DNA of 64,000 nucleotides from Berberis thunbergii (GCA_003290165.1 QNQO01001852.1:62001-126000), one strand, 5' to 3'. Numbered from the stretch's first letter, positions 46,660 through 58,732 are shown. Numbers and translations: made by a program. The notes: generated from the sequence alone by a model not told the origin.

Positions 46660-47095
46660 TTTTTCCGGGCAGATTTGCATGACTTTGATAAAAATGACAA
46701 TGACTTACTCATTTCAAAATATTTTTAAGTGATTCAAATTGTGTTTATTAGATAACTCAGAGTACTACAAATTTTATGTTTTGATGAGCTTGAGAATCGG
46801 TCTCGGTCTAGCATATAAGTTGGTCGAAAGTCAACGACACTATCATGCTTTCATTACAAGACAAATTTGCGCGACTTTAGTAAAATGATCATAACTTGCT
46901 CATTTCAAAACATTTTAAAGTGATTCAAATTATGTTTATTAGATAGCGATTTTAGTAAAATGACCATAACTTGCTCGTTTCAAAATATTTTCAAGTGATT
47001 CAAATTGTATTTATCAACTCATACTACTGTAATTTTCGTGTTTTGATGAGCTTAAGAATCGGTCTCAATTTAGGGTTTAAATTGGTCGAATGTTA
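46660..47095. repeat. Degenerate direct repeats
   Basis: Three imperfect copies contain CATAACTTGCTCATTTCAAAATATTTT, then AAGTGATTCAAATTRTRTTTATTA, then TGATGAGCTTGAGAATCGGTCTC (the last absent from the middle copy). Confidence 0.65.
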
Positions 47096-47300
47096 CCCTA
47101 TTTTTATGTTAGTGTTTTTTGGGTGGTGTGGGTTAGTAGGAAAAAAAAAGTACATGGTGGTGTGGGACAATATATATGGTGACGTGGAGTAATTGATGCC
47201 TTTGTGTATATAGCTTCACTCCAATGAAACCGACCCACAACAATAGTTTAGGCTAAAACCTATGTTGAATCGCAAGTTATTTATTGGAGCACAAAAAAAA

Positions 47301-47409
47301 ACTCTCAAAATCCAAACTTGATCTTTGAAATTACCAATTGGAGATTGTTGGATCACGAAAAAACACTCTCAAAATCCAAACTTGATCTTTGAAATTACCA
47401 ATTGGAGAT
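47301..47409. repeat. 45-bp exact direct repeat
   Basis: 47301-47345 and 47365-47409 are identical (ACTCTCAAAATCC ... CCAATTGGAGAT), giving a 64-bp tandem duplication with a diverged spacer. Confidence 0.85.
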
Positions 47410-48635
47410 GCTCTTGTACACTAGTTGACGCAACATAAGCAAAAATAATTTGGAATCCACTAGAAAAGATAAAACACAAAGGTTTCTCTGAATAATAATT
47501 CGATTGAATAATTCCTTGAGTAACACATGATAGCAATTTAAAGACCTAACTCAACCTTAGATTGTTCTAGTAGCTTTTGAAAATACAAGTCTATTGGAAA
47601 ATAAAAACTATAATTCTATTAGAAACACAACTAAAATCACATTCCAAAACAATAAAGTGTTGTTTTAAAAACCAAAACGATCTCAAACACTTAAAATTCA
47701 CCATACATTACAGAATAGCGGTGAGTTGTACCTGTAAGGTTGTTTTCCTTTCCGAAAAGGTATTTTATGCCTCATTCTGAGCTCGAACGCCAAATTTGTA
47801 AATTCTGGTTACGTCTTTTTGTCATTCGTTGTTCCATCACATCTTCAATTATTTCAGCCATATGTTCACTAGTTGATCGAATTGAGTTACATCAAGTGTA
47901 TAAAATTGGCTCCGATCTCAAATCTACGTTAGACTATAACTAGATCGGAATTTCAGTCGGATCTAATGTAAAACTTGGGCATAATAATAATAAAAACCAT
48001 TCTTGCTAATCAAGAAGCTAAGGCCCAAACTTGGGACCTTTTTATCAACCTTTTCGTTCATCTCTCTCATCAAACAAAGGCTTCTCCATTCATCGGTAAT
48101 AATAGTCTTGTAAATTTTCTTTGTCTTTGAATTGTATCATTTTTCACAATTGCGAAATTTAGGGTTTTCGTTTGTGGACACTTTTCTCAGGTAATCAGAT
48201 CTACACTTTTCTCAGGTAATCAAATAAATCTGAGACTTCTACAGTGTTGTTGCTATTGCTAATTTAAGATCTTGAACTGTTTGTTCTAATGCCTGAATCA
48301 GAATTTGTGATTTGAAACTAAAAAAAAAGTTGCTAAACTTGTGTAGATCTAACATTCGTAAAACCTAAAAGGGAAGATTCAATACTAAAAACAATTAATT
48401 TAGAGATTAAAAACGATTTCAAGATTCCACTGTTTGCGCTTTGAAATGGTTTGCGTTGATCTCTGTGTCTTGTTCATTTTAATGATTTCCTGTTCATATT
48501 GAATGAAATTTGCAATACTATGTGATGTTTTCTGTAAGTTCCAATATGATTTTTTTTTCTTTTCTATTTTGTGATGCAAAGTCGATTATAATTAATTCTG
48601 AAAGTTGGTTCTTAATGGTCGATTATGCAGTGAAA

Positions 48636-51600
48636 ATGGAGGGAACTGTGTTCACCCCGTCGTTAGAAGGAATGAAACATGTTAAATCTGAAGAAGGGGA
48701 AATGCTATCTAAGCCTTTCTTGGATGTTTGCAGACATATATTGCCGGTTATAGGTATCGTTTTCTGATCTCGAAACATCAGATACTGAATTTTTTGACTA
48801 ACCCTTTACTTTACTGATATTTCATTAGTCTAATGTTTACAGAATTATATGAAAATGAGACAAATATTAATCAAAAGTATATTAAACAGATAAAAATTTG
48901 AAATTCTTGTAGGCTACAAATTGCACAATCAAAGTGCATCGTACACCATCCTTCCGATGCCTGTGCTATCCATGCAGATCACTTCGCTTCTTCAAACGAC
49001 TCCTACGCAGCTCTATACCATTTTATAGTTAACATTTTCCACACTGAACCTCTGAACTTTGCTACTTCAATTTACCTCCGACCGCCCCTCAACTGCCTTT
49101 AGCAATCCTTTCCCCATGAACAATTCCTCTTCTTTGCATATGCTTATATAGCCATCACCTTAGCCTGTGAACCCTGCTTTCCACCTCTTGTCTCTGCTTT
49201 CAGTAACCTCCTTAGATCAGTGCACTTTAGTAAGCTTTTGCCAGTTAGTTACAGCTCAAAATAGGAAGGTTTAGGTTTGGCTCTGAAAATGGAAGTTAGG
49301 AATTTGATAGTTTATCTGGGCTCTGAGTAGATTTTGCATGGAGTTCAATTCCATGGAGTCCATGTTGGGGGGCTACATATTTCTGAGACTAACTTGGTCA
49401 AAATGTGTGTATAACTCTCATGACCTCGCGATCATGGGAATCAAATTCTTGGTGGTGGTGGTGGGCAAGGAGTTTGTTCATGGGAGGTGAACCCCCACCA
49501 TTGATAAAAATCTAGAATTGGAGTTTGGTCTCCCATGCAGCCAATCACACCCTCATAACCTTAATGAACGATTCTCTTTGTTCAAGATGCCCAATAGTGG
49601 GTACCTGAAGAGCTGGTGAAAAGTCTCCTTGGCGAGTAATTACAACTGAAATAGGTATACACAGTGTTATATAACCTACCAATTTATTTACTACCAAGAC
49701 ATTGATGGTTTTTGATGAGGTTGTCTAACAAAGTAAAAACTCATTCCATGCCCTGGTCACTTACGACAAGGGATCATTGAGTTTATATAACAACACTAGT
49801 GCCAGTTCTATGAAGATATACAGAGTTCCAGATCTATAAACGAAATTATTCCTAGTTGCCATCTCCATGCTATTAACTGCAATATCGTATTTGACAAAGC
49901 ACGGACAGTTTTCTTTCCTTCTTACTAGTAGCATGGGAAGATGTCACTACCAAAAAATGGTCATATTAAACTTGTTGCATTTATGTTCAAAGCCGTGTCC
50001 TATCTTTTAATTGTTGATCTGTACAAATCATGCTGGTGTTAAATTTGTATATAGCATGCCAATGATTGCATTCTTGAACATTTTGGGCTGCTATATCCAT
50101 GGGTTGTATTCTGTTACGCACTTATAATCACATGTAGTAGAATATCATGTTTCTTTCTCTAGAGAGGATAAGATGAGATTTTCTTGAGGGCAAACTAAAC
50201 AAGTTATTCCTTTCTTTTTAACTCAAATATTTAATCTGGCAGAGAAATTTGGAGCTTCCATGGCACTCGTAAAATCTGACATTGGGGGTAACATTACGGT
50301 AAGAAAATTTATTGTTGCACAGAGTTTTTTTCCCCTCCTTTAGTTCTTTCTGTGCATCTTCCTGCTCCCTCGCTTCTCCATGCTTGTCCTCACTTTTTAA
50401 GTTCTGTCATAGACAAGAAATGTTGTTTCAGACTTCAGTAATGATGTTCTAGTTTTTTCAGGACTAATTTTTTTTAATGTTTCATCTATGATCATGACAA
50501 AGTCATGTTGACTGTGCAATTGTACTGACTGCTCGTGATGCTTGAACTGTGAAATTTATATCCTGTGCGTCGTTAGCATTTTCTTTTATTTTTCAATTCT
50601 AACTGCCGCATCAGAAAATGTAAAACTTCTGTTAATATAAGAAATCTCATAAATTTATAGTTTGAGGGTTTCTGGTCGGCTGAAATTCACTGACTTTATT
50701 CTAATTATGTTTTGGTTGGAACTTTTGGCTCTATTTCTCCTTCACTGTTGCTCTTTCTAAAAATAAAAATGTGATGTTAAAATTATTGGTCGACTTTATC
50801 ATAGCTATGCTTTTGCTTTTGCGCATGCAATATAATAGTTGCCTAAGATTTGTTCTGGTAGTTTCACTTGCATTTTTTTCTATGCGGGCACTGCAGAGGT
50901 TGTGACTGATCAGTTTTTTTCTCTTATTCTGGACATCTAGTTTCTTAGCTTCAAGTATAAAACATCTAGTAGACTTAACTAGTTGCTTAGACTGTGAACA
51001 CGTTTCTAAGTGATCATTCTCTGTTGAACTTACCCTTTCAGAGGCTAGAAACCAAGTATTCTTCTAATCCTTCACAATACACCTACTTGTATACTATGGT
51101 AAAAGAAGAGGTTGAAGCTAAAACAGCAAAAGGTTCATCAAGTTGCACAAATGGCCTTCTTTGGTTGACTAGGTATGCAAGTTGCTCATTGTTTCTCGTC
51201 TGTGTCTATCAAAGTATGGTTTATCATACGATTCATACCTCTATATATAATGCAAATATATGCATGTGGCAAGATAGCCATGTATTGGGTAGGTGTTATA
51301 GTTTCATTTTGGTATATTCTTCAGGGCAATGGATTTCCTGGTGGCACTCTTCCGAAATTTACTTGATCATCAGGACTGGACCATGTCACAAGCTTGTACT
51401 GATGCATACACAAAGACCCTGAAAAAATGGCATGGCTGGCTCGCTAGCTCAAGTTTCAGTGTAATACTTCTCATGCTTATGAAAATAATGTGTGTGTGTG
51501 TGTGTTTTTTAGACAAAATAGATGTTAGCTGTTCGCATTTGGCCAAATCTACAAAATAACTATGATTCCTTCTACACTTCCATTATATAGACTATCGCCA

Positions 51601-52643
51601 ATGCAGTAATTGTTGAATACTTGAATTTTGGTATATTCGTCCCCTTTGACAGGTTATTTTTACTCACTAAATACTGAAATTACAGGTTGCTATGAAACTT
51701 GCTCCAGATAGGAAGAAGTTCATGGATGTGTTAGGTGGAAAAGGTGATCTCAATGCTGATATTGAGAATTTCTGTTCAACCTTTTCTCCATTTCTTGAGG
51801 AGAACCACAAGTTTTTGGTAAGATCTCTTTATTTATTGATTGTCCTGAATTTTTTGATTTTGTTTTGCATATAGTAACTAATGGGAAGTATGGATATGAT
51901 AAACATCTGGAAATATGTACACAACAAAAACTCAAACAGTAAAGAAAATTGCCTTATTTCTCGACCACAGGAATGAACCTAATGAGGATTTTAAAATCAT
52001 AGATTGATTGTTGGCACAAGGGTGTCTATTATAAGTTACATGCTATGCTACAACGACACAGATGCAAGTATCTATATCTGACACGAATACGAAGTGTCGG
52101 GCATGTTGGGCAAAAAAGAGAGTACGCAAAAATGTTGATGATCTAATCGTTGAGTGTATTTGTATAAATTCATATTATTTGCTTTTCAATAATAAGTTTT
52201 AAATTATTAGTCATATTCATTCACTTGTAGGTATTGCTATTGATGTACTACTAATTTTTCCATATCCTTGTCACATAAATTTTTTCAAAGATATATGAAA
52301 ATGTTGATGATCTAAGCATGGAGTGTCCGATATGAGTATCTGTCGACACATTTTTTGTTGTTGTTGTTGTAGAATTAGAGTGTTGTTGTTACATACCAAA
52401 TAGGCAGGTACTGAGGACAAGGGGCGTCAATCAATGAGAGCAAAAGAATATATGAATACCAATCATTGGTGTTGATGCTATTAAGACAAACGAGAGTTTT
52501 GTGTTGGATTGTGCATTTAAATGTTCACAAGATCAGTTCTTCCTTTGAGCAATGCATGACAGGAAGTACAGTTTTCTTAAGATGATTGGATTTTTCTTTT
52601 GATGCAGGCTAGTGTTGGTTTGGATGATCTGAAAGCTTCATGA
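48636..52643 (+). CDS. Glycolipid transfer protein
   Basis: Six exons: 48636-48753, 50243-50298, 51042-51172, 51325-51460, 51686-51817 and 52608-52643, all with GT-AG borders and compatible phases, give 202 residues, the normal length of single-domain GLTPs. The lipid headgroup-binding residues known from human GLTP have counterparts: Asp52 and Asn56 in SDIGGNITRL (Arg59 in place of the Lys), Trp99 in GLLWLTR, and His138 in KKWHGWLAS. The protein would be cytosolic and move glycosphingolipid or glucosylceramide between membranes without energy. The ATG at 48636 gives the expected N-terminus (MEGTVFTPSLEGMKHVKSEE). Intron 1 (1489 bp) contains a diverged Tourist-like piece at about 49270-49560 (right end CAGCCAATCACACCCT). 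Exon 6 encodes only 11 residues (ASVGLDDLKAS). Confidence 0.93.
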
Positions 52644-53221
52644 GGGTTCTCTCCTCCCCAACTGTCCTTAAGTTTCAGTGTCAGTTTTGGATATTTCTTG
52701 ATTTCCTGAAAATAATGTTAAAAATACTTTATAAAAGTTGTCGACTCTAAAATCATAGTTACTAAACTTCCATAAGAATTTATCGTATTGCATTTCATTA
52801 CATGTTTATCAGTTTTATCGGATACAGTTGGTCACTTTTATCTGAAATATTGTTCGTAGGTGATTGAAAGATGTTTATTCTTAATGCAAGTCATTTAGAG
52901 AGACTTGCAGACTTTTTGAGAATCAATGCCTTATTTAGAGCTATAATGCGGTTGTCTCTGCACTGCAGTTCAACTAATTTACATCGTTGCAAATCAAGTT
53001 TCGTATTGTTGACAATGCACTGAATGCTGCTACATAACCATTTGATATTTCCTAGTTCAAAATGAACTTGATAGTCGAATCACCCTTCAAAAGAAAACTG
53101 GTCCAAGCTTGATAATCACATGCTGCCTCGAAATTCCACCACTGCAATTGTTAACAGCATATACAAATAAGTGAAATAACAGAGTACCTGGTATCCCCAG
53201 GGTGCCTCGAAATTCTTTGAA
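52644..53221. other. GLTP 3' region
   Basis: Downstream sequence of the GLTP gene, presumably including its 3' UTR, up to the hAT-like element. No other feature. Confidence 0.5.
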
Positions 53222-53229
53222 CTGTTTAC

Positions 53230-54965
53230 TAGGGGTGGGCATAAACCGATTTAATTCGAATTAACCGACCGAACCGATTTTTAAATACGGTTTGGTAAGC
53301 GAACCGAATAAGGGATGATAAGAGAATTTGTAAAACCGAACCGAAACCGGTTTCAAACGGTTCGGAATCGGTTCACCATTTTAAACCGTCCGATTAAAAC
53401 CGAACCGACCGATTGATGCATATGCTGCATCCTGTCGTACTGTATCACACCCCGCCCAAAGGCAAAAACGAAAACCCAAATCTCTCTGTTTCTAACTTTC
53501 TATTTCTTCTTGCAGAAGAAATTCTAAATGGCGACGAAACCAGCGAGGAAACCTAAATCTAAATCTCTCTGTTTCTCAATCAATATCTTACCGTATTGAT
53601 TTCAACCATCTCTTCACCATTATCATCTATTCTCAAAGTCTCTTTCATCCTTATCGAATGGCTTTGAAATCAAGAACAAAGAAATTGATTTCAACCATCT
53701 CTTCACCATCTCCAGAAAACCCAACCTTGCCAAGTGCCTACACTCCCTTCTCATTGTCTCTGGTGAAGCCCAAAACATCGCCTCTCGTTTGATCAGATCC
53801 CGACGAAGAACGTTTTTGCGTGGAACTCGATGATCTCTGGGTTTGTACGCAATGGGTGTTTACAGAAAGCCATTAATTGTTACAATGAGTTGTTAATGAC
53901 ATGGAGAGTTCGTCCTGATTTCTTCACCTTTCCAGTTGTTCTGAAAGCTTGTGGGGGCTTGCGTGATGGGAGGAGGGTTCATAGTGTAGTTTTCAAAATG
54001 GGGCTTGGATTGGATTTATTTATACGTGCTTCTTTAGTCAATATGTATTCAAGATTTGGGTTTGTGGAGGATGCAAGTAAGTTGTTTGACGAAATGCCTG
54101 TTAGAGATTTGGGTATTTGGAATGCGTTGATATCGGGATTTTGTCAAAATGGGAAGGCAGCAGAGGCCTTGGATGTGTTTGAGAAAATGGTTATTGAAGG
54201 TGTGGAGATGGATTCGGTTTCGGTGTCAAGTATACTTCCTGTTTGTACTCCCTTAAATAATTTTGTGAGGGGGATGACAATCCATGTGTATGTGATAAAG
54301 AATGGTTAGAGTTTGATGTGTATGTATCAAATGCTTTAGTTAACATGTATGCCAAGTTCGGTAAACTGAAGGCTACACAAAAGATCTTCAACCAAATGTT
54401 GGTACGAGATCTGGTATCATGGAACTCATTAATAGCTGGCCACGAGCAGAATGGTGATCCAACTGCTGCTCGTAGTTTATTTGTTGAGATGAAAGCAGAT
54501 GGCTTTGAGCCTGATGCATTGACACTTGTGAGCTTGGCATCTATTGTTGTCAATCTGGCGATGTAAGATAGAAAATTCGACTGTGGTAGCAATGTAATGT
54601 TTGAAATGGATGGGTTGGCCCGAGTTTCATTATCTAGTATGTTATATGACAGCTAACAAGGCCCATACTTGATAAAAAGTGTTATATGTAAACAATATAC
54701 TGTTTGAAATGGATGGGTTGGGCCAAAAAATTTCATTGTCAATTTTCATTTGGGCTAAAAATGGGCCTGTCAAAATGGGCTGAAAAAGCTAAAACCGAAT
54801 TTTCAGCCCAACCGAACCGGACCGAACCGAATTTCGGCCCAACCGAATTTTCGGTTTTACCATATACAAAATCGGTTTCGGTTTTGGATTTGGGCTAACC
54901 GATTGAAAATGGTTCGAAAGCGATTTGGGCCTCAAACCGAACCGAACCGACTTTGCCCACCCCTA
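53230..54965. mobile_element. Non-autonomous hAT-like element carrying a PPR gene fragment
   Basis: The 1736-bp element is flanked by the perfect 8-bp duplication CTGTTTAC (53222-53229 and 54966-54973). The ends TAGGGGTGGGCA and TGCCCACCCCTA are exact inverted repeats, and both subterminal zones are crowded with CCGAACCGA and CGGTTTCGG words. There is no transposase. The interior from about 53657 to 54566 is a PPR gene fragment, preceded by a piece of a Mutator MITE end at about 53519-53557 (GAAATTCTAAATGGCGACG). The perfect duplication indicates a fairly recent insertion. Confidence 0.92.
53657..54566 (+). pseudogene. Captured pentatricopeptide-repeat gene fragment
   Basis: Three frames in succession carry PPR sequence. 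About 53657-53790 gives NGFEIKNKEIDFNHLF and AKCLHSLLIVSG. Then 53797-54308 gives FDQIPTKNVFAWNSMISGF, DFFTFPVVLKACGG, SLVNMYSRFGFVEDASKLFDEMPVRD and WNALISGFCQNGKAAEALDVFEKM. After a one-base loss at about 54307, 54318-54566 gives VSNALVNMYAKFGKL, MLVRDLVSWNSLIAG and EPDALTLVSLAS. The alternating repeats are of the P-L-S type; wording resembles Arabidopsis At4g33990 from memory. The parent protein would be an organelle RNA-binding editing-type PPR. The start region, the rest of the repeats and any E/DYW tail are missing, and there is an internal deletion near 53790, so it is a dead fragment. Confidence 0.85.
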
Positions 54966-54973
54966 CTGTTTAC

Positions 54974-56770
54974 ATCATATACATGCTTTCAAAAAATAAT
55001 ATATCAAAAACTCACCAAAAGTGGGGGTGTTAATTGGTACATGTCAACTGACGGAATTAACCGAATTGAACCAAACCGAAAAAATCAAAATTGAACGAAA
55101 ATTGAAATCAAATTACAAAAATCAAACTAAATCGAGTTACTTCGGTTCGGTTTTCGTTTGAGTTTTTTTCAACTCCCAATAAACTTAATCGAATGAGCTT
55201 TGCTATAGAGCGTGGGAAAGGGTTGAGGGATGGATGTAACCACTCATCTTCCTCGGGATAAGCGCATCATGTTGGAGTTGCGTGTGGGCGCTCATTGCGA
55301 GGAGGATGGGTGGTTACACCCATCGCGAGGAGGTTACACCCATCGCGAGGAACCTTTCCCTCGACCCCTAGCCCCACCACTAACAGTTCAATTTTCACTC
55401 TAATTCCCAACTCATCCACCCCTATTTAATTTCCAATTCCCAACCCATCCATCCACATTTAATTTTCATCTACTCCATTTAGTCCAGCTAAGGTGAATAT
55501 ATAAAGATTTGATTCGACTAGAGAAGTAGAGATGTCCTCTATGGATATCATAGATCTATTGTGTTAAGATCCATTATTGATAATCTTGTACATGAGGTTT
55601 GTTTTGAAATTTTCTTCGGCTCTATTGTTGAAAAGAGATTTTGTTGCTTTATAACAACTGAATACAAATGATCTTCATGTGATATTGTTGTAGAGTTGTT
55701 GTATATATATGTCAAAAACCTTCCAACATCACAAGAGTTCCTCTTCGCCAAAGAAGTCACCGCACAAGGTCGGAGAATACCAGCTACTACAAAGGCAGCG
55801 GGTACCTCTTCGATGTCATCCTCGATGCTGACAAGGGTTCCGTAGAAGGATCAAATCGGCCAAGAAAGGTGACTCCATGCTAAATCGGGTCTTGAATTCC
55901 GGTGGCCAGGCTCAACGGAGGTTTGGGAGCTCGTTGAGCACTGTGTCTGAGCCTGTTTGTTTGACTAATTTTCTTTACATTAACACTATTAGGAATTTTG
56001 TCGAATTGTATGGTTATTCAAGCTCGTTTAATCAAAATGCAATAATGCTAATCTCATTTATCATAATAGAAAAAGTGGTATAATATTGTTTTTTTGTTTT
56101 GAATAATATGATTTTGTTGAGATTCAATCCGTGTGTGAAAAGGTTTTATTTTGTGTTTAGATCTAGCCCTGTGGTAATGGCAATACATAATTGTTTAGTA
56201 AGAAGAAAAAAAATGATGGAAAAAATAAATAAAAAATAAAAAGAAAAAGCTGAAAACAAACCGAAACCAAATTGATCGATTCAGTTATGAGTCCCAAACC
56301 AAAAGTACTCAAAAACACACTAGCATTGTCATCGATATTTTTTTTTACCAATTTTCACTTGTCTTGTTTTACTTGCCCCCTCGTGTCAACTAGTCCTCTG
56401 GTAATTTTAGTATATTGAATTGAAAGCTTCATTGAACTGTTTTTCCAGAGCCTTTGCAACCCAAGTATGTTTACTTTGTTTCAATTTGATTGTCAAACTT
56501 TGCAAAACATCTATCTTACATTTCAGAGGGGTTTTTTTACTGTTTATGAACAGTTTTATGTGAGTGTTTGTCCTACGTGGCACCATTTATAACCTTGGCA
56601 GCACTTAAGTGAAAAGAAAAAAACCGATGCTTTCCTCATTCTCTCCTTTCCCCTCTCTTCCTCTACCTAAACCCTTCCCACCCATCAGAGAAGAATAAGG
56701 ACGAAAGAAGAAGAGAAGGTAAGATCTCCTCTTCCTCTACATATCCTCCTCTTCTTCTTCTTAAGATCTG

Positions 56771-56801
<31 letters not shown>

Positions 56802-56808
56802 GTTTCAG
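54974..56808. other. Intergenic DNA with foldback and unassigned sequence
   Basis: Contains a Mutator-type foldback relative (55195-55385). At about 55735-55890 lies a low-AT segment (CACCGCACAAGGTCGG onward) that looks like decayed coding DNA but could not be assigned. From 56580 to 56808 is CT-rich leader-like sequence with a donor-like AAG/GTAAGA at 56719 and a poly-T run before an acceptor at 56808. Confidence 0.4.
55195..55385. mobile_element. Diverged Mutator-type foldback, relative of 23874-24063
   Basis: Begins GAGCTTTGCTATAGAGCG and ends CTCGACCCCTAG like 23874-24063, and has a central hairpin around GGATGGATGTAACCACTCATC with a tandemly repeated CACCCATCGCGAGGA. No 9-bp target duplication was found, so the ends have decayed or the copy is rearranged. 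Confidence 0.6.
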
Positions 56809-57679
56809 GAGCGCTCTTTTCCCTAAGCACCTCCTGCGATCCAGAGTCTTCCACACAACGCCCGCCCTCTTTCCAACTGCCAGCCTCTTCCTCTTCTATT
56901 CTTCTCAACACTTCACATCACAGACTACTTCAGTCCTCCGCACATTCCCAACACTCTCTTCACAAACTAAAACAAGCCGCCTTTACTTTACTGAAAACAC
57001 CCAATTCTCTCTCTGTTAGAAAACATAGAGGGTACATAGTTGCAGAAAGTGGAAAGCAAGGTTGGGATTTTGGTAGATTTTTGAAGACTTTGTATTTCTT
57101 CAATGGGCCTCCTTCTCCTGCCAAGGTCTGTCCACCTTTTATTATATCCCATTTCTCATTTTTCTACTTGATTGATTTGTATCACATAATAATTAGGTTG
57201 ATTCTGTTATTTTAATCAGAAATTCTTATTGTCGAGGAAATCAGCGAGGAAAAAGAAGTGGAGGGGGGTGAACCGTTCATTCCCCTCGAGATGCGTGCGC
57301 CAAAAAAGTGGGCACATATCTCGAGAGGGGTGAACGGTTCACCCCCTGCCACCTCTCTTTCCTCGCTGGTTTCCTCGACAATAAGAATCACTCTATTTTA
57401 ATTTATGATTCCGGTCTTTGCCTTTTTTTTTCTTTTTTCTTTTTAAATTTAATTCAATTACGGTTTCATGATTTTGTTGATCATAATGGGTTGATTTTTC
57501 TTTTTGTTTATGTGAAGTTCTTTGAATCTTTGATTAACAAGTTGTCCAACTCAACATCGAGTGAAACAGTCAAGCAAATGGGAACTTCAGATGTGGTTTT
57601 AGTAACTGGGGCTACTGGGGGTGTTGGGCGGAGGGTTGTCGACATTTTGCGCAGGAAAAGGTTGCATGTTCGAGTACTG
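56809..57679 (+). pseudogene. 5' fragment of a plastid NAD(P)-binding Rossmann-fold protein gene
   Basis: Two exons in matching phase: 56809-57125 and 57518-57679. Exon 1 is open throughout, with a Ser/Leu/His-rich stretch like a chloroplast transit peptide, then KHRGYIVAESGKQGWDFGRF and LKTLYFFNGPPSPAK. Exon 2 gives FFESLINKLSNSTSSETVKQ and DVVLVTGATGGVGRRVVDIL, the dinucleotide-binding GATGGVGRR motif, and ends at a donor. The order resembles Arabidopsis At4g18810-type proteins (from memory). No in-frame ATG can be joined upstream: the ATG at 56627 stops after 23 codons. No downstream exon was found before repeats begin at about 58000. It is therefore an incomplete copy, although the exons themselves are undamaged. 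Confidence 0.65.
57217..57393. mobile_element. Mutator-type foldback MITE in an intron
   Basis: 177 bp, flanked by TATTTTAAT on each side (57208-57216 and 57394-57402). The ends are CAGAAATTCTTATTGTCGAGG and, inverted, GAGTGATTCTTATTGTCGAGG. The arms pair over GGGGTGAACCGTTCA and CTCGAGATxxGTGC. It has the same length and layout as 23661-23837. It lies between the two exons of the Rossmann-fold fragment. Confidence 0.88.
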
Positions 57680-57989
57680 GTACTATCTTTTCTTCATCTC
57701 TCTCAATTAAGGTTTTTATTTTTTTTTCATCTTCTTGGATGTTTGTCTGAATTGGTTGTTTTGGCGACATTTAGAGATGTTTTCTAAACAATTTTTATGA
57801 CAGGTTCAGACAGGTTTCAATATTTAAAAATACAGAGGAAATTCTGTCGAAATTTTGATTTTTTAGTTGTTCATGACATTGATTGTCATTATAGTCACTT
57901 ATGACATGTTTAGATAAATTACTTTATTAAAAAAATTGACATTTTTTTTGGATATAATGATATTGTGTGCATGTCTTTTTCGACAATAG

Positions 57990-58026
57990 TCTGCAATAGT
58001 GCCAACGGCACGGGTGTTACACTAGA
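57990..58026 (+). mobile_element. Helitron-like 3' terminus
   Basis: A short hairpin GTGCC-AAC-GGCAC is followed by GGGTGTTACACTAG, resembling the hairpin plus CTRR end of plant Helitrons. The next base is A rather than the expected T, and no TC 5' end was identified, so the call is tentative. Directly after it comes a 37-bp exact copy of exon sequence from 57026-57062. Confidence 0.35.
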
Positions 58027-58159
58027 GGGTACATAGTTGCAGAAAGTGGAAAGCAAGGTATTTACAAAGACAATCCATTACTAGAAATGGCATTTTTTCA
58101 GAATAAAACAGACGAACATTTCAAACCTCCTCAAGACTAAAGCTCATTGTCCCAATTAA

Positions 58160-58732
58160 GGGTGTGTTTGGTTGCATGAAATTCTATGCCATAGAAATTC
58201 ATGAGGGGACCATTATATTTTAGGCTAAATTGATATATCACTCTACATCCACCATTTGATTTTGTGATCAATGATAGGAATGAAAGTCCCATGAACATGA
58301 AAATCACATGCCTTGGAGGGCCAAAGAGTGGGATTCCCATGTGGTGTGTTTGGTTGCAAAGTCCCATGAACATGGGAATCACATGCCTTAGGGGGACAAG
58401 GAGCGAGATTCCCATGTGGTGTGTTTGGTTGCATGAAATCCTATGCCATGGAAATCCATAAAGGGACCATTACATTTTAGGCTAAATTGATATATCACTT
58501 CACATTTACCATTTGACCACACATTTGATTTTCTGATCAATTGTGAGAATGTAAGTCCCATAAACATGAAAATCCCACTCCTTGGGCCCAAGGAGTGTGA
58601 TTTCCATGTTCATGCGACTTTCATTCCCACTATTGATCACAAAACCAAATGGTGGATGTGGAGTGATATATCAATTTAGTGGTCCCCTCATGAATTCCCA
58701 TGGCATAGGATTTCTTACAACCAAACACACCC
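58160..58732. mobile_element. Composite Tourist-like element
   Basis: Outer ends GGGTGTGTTTGGTTGCATG and CAACCAAACACACCC with TAA on both sides (58157-58159 and 58733-58735). Inside, the left-terminal phrase GTGTGTTTGGTTGCA recurs at about 58345 and 58420, so three left ends and one right end are present. The units after them repeat the same hairpin sequences as 4575-4903. Confidence 0.8.

Larger units (their letters stand above)
45709..48635. other. Intergenic repeat-rich DNA and GLTP promoter region
   Basis: No gene. Contains a pyrimidine-rich repeat field (46130-46320), a hairpin (46545-46627), degenerate 180-bp repeats (46660-47095), and a 45-bp exact duplication. The segment from about 48000 on is upstream/leader sequence of the GLTP gene, probably with a leader intron ending at TTATGCAG before 48631. 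Confidence 0.45.

Noticed and set aside
55735..55890. Possible decayed ribosomal or other housekeeping gene fragment
   Set aside because: Translation in all frames gave no recognisable family; left as unassigned sequence.
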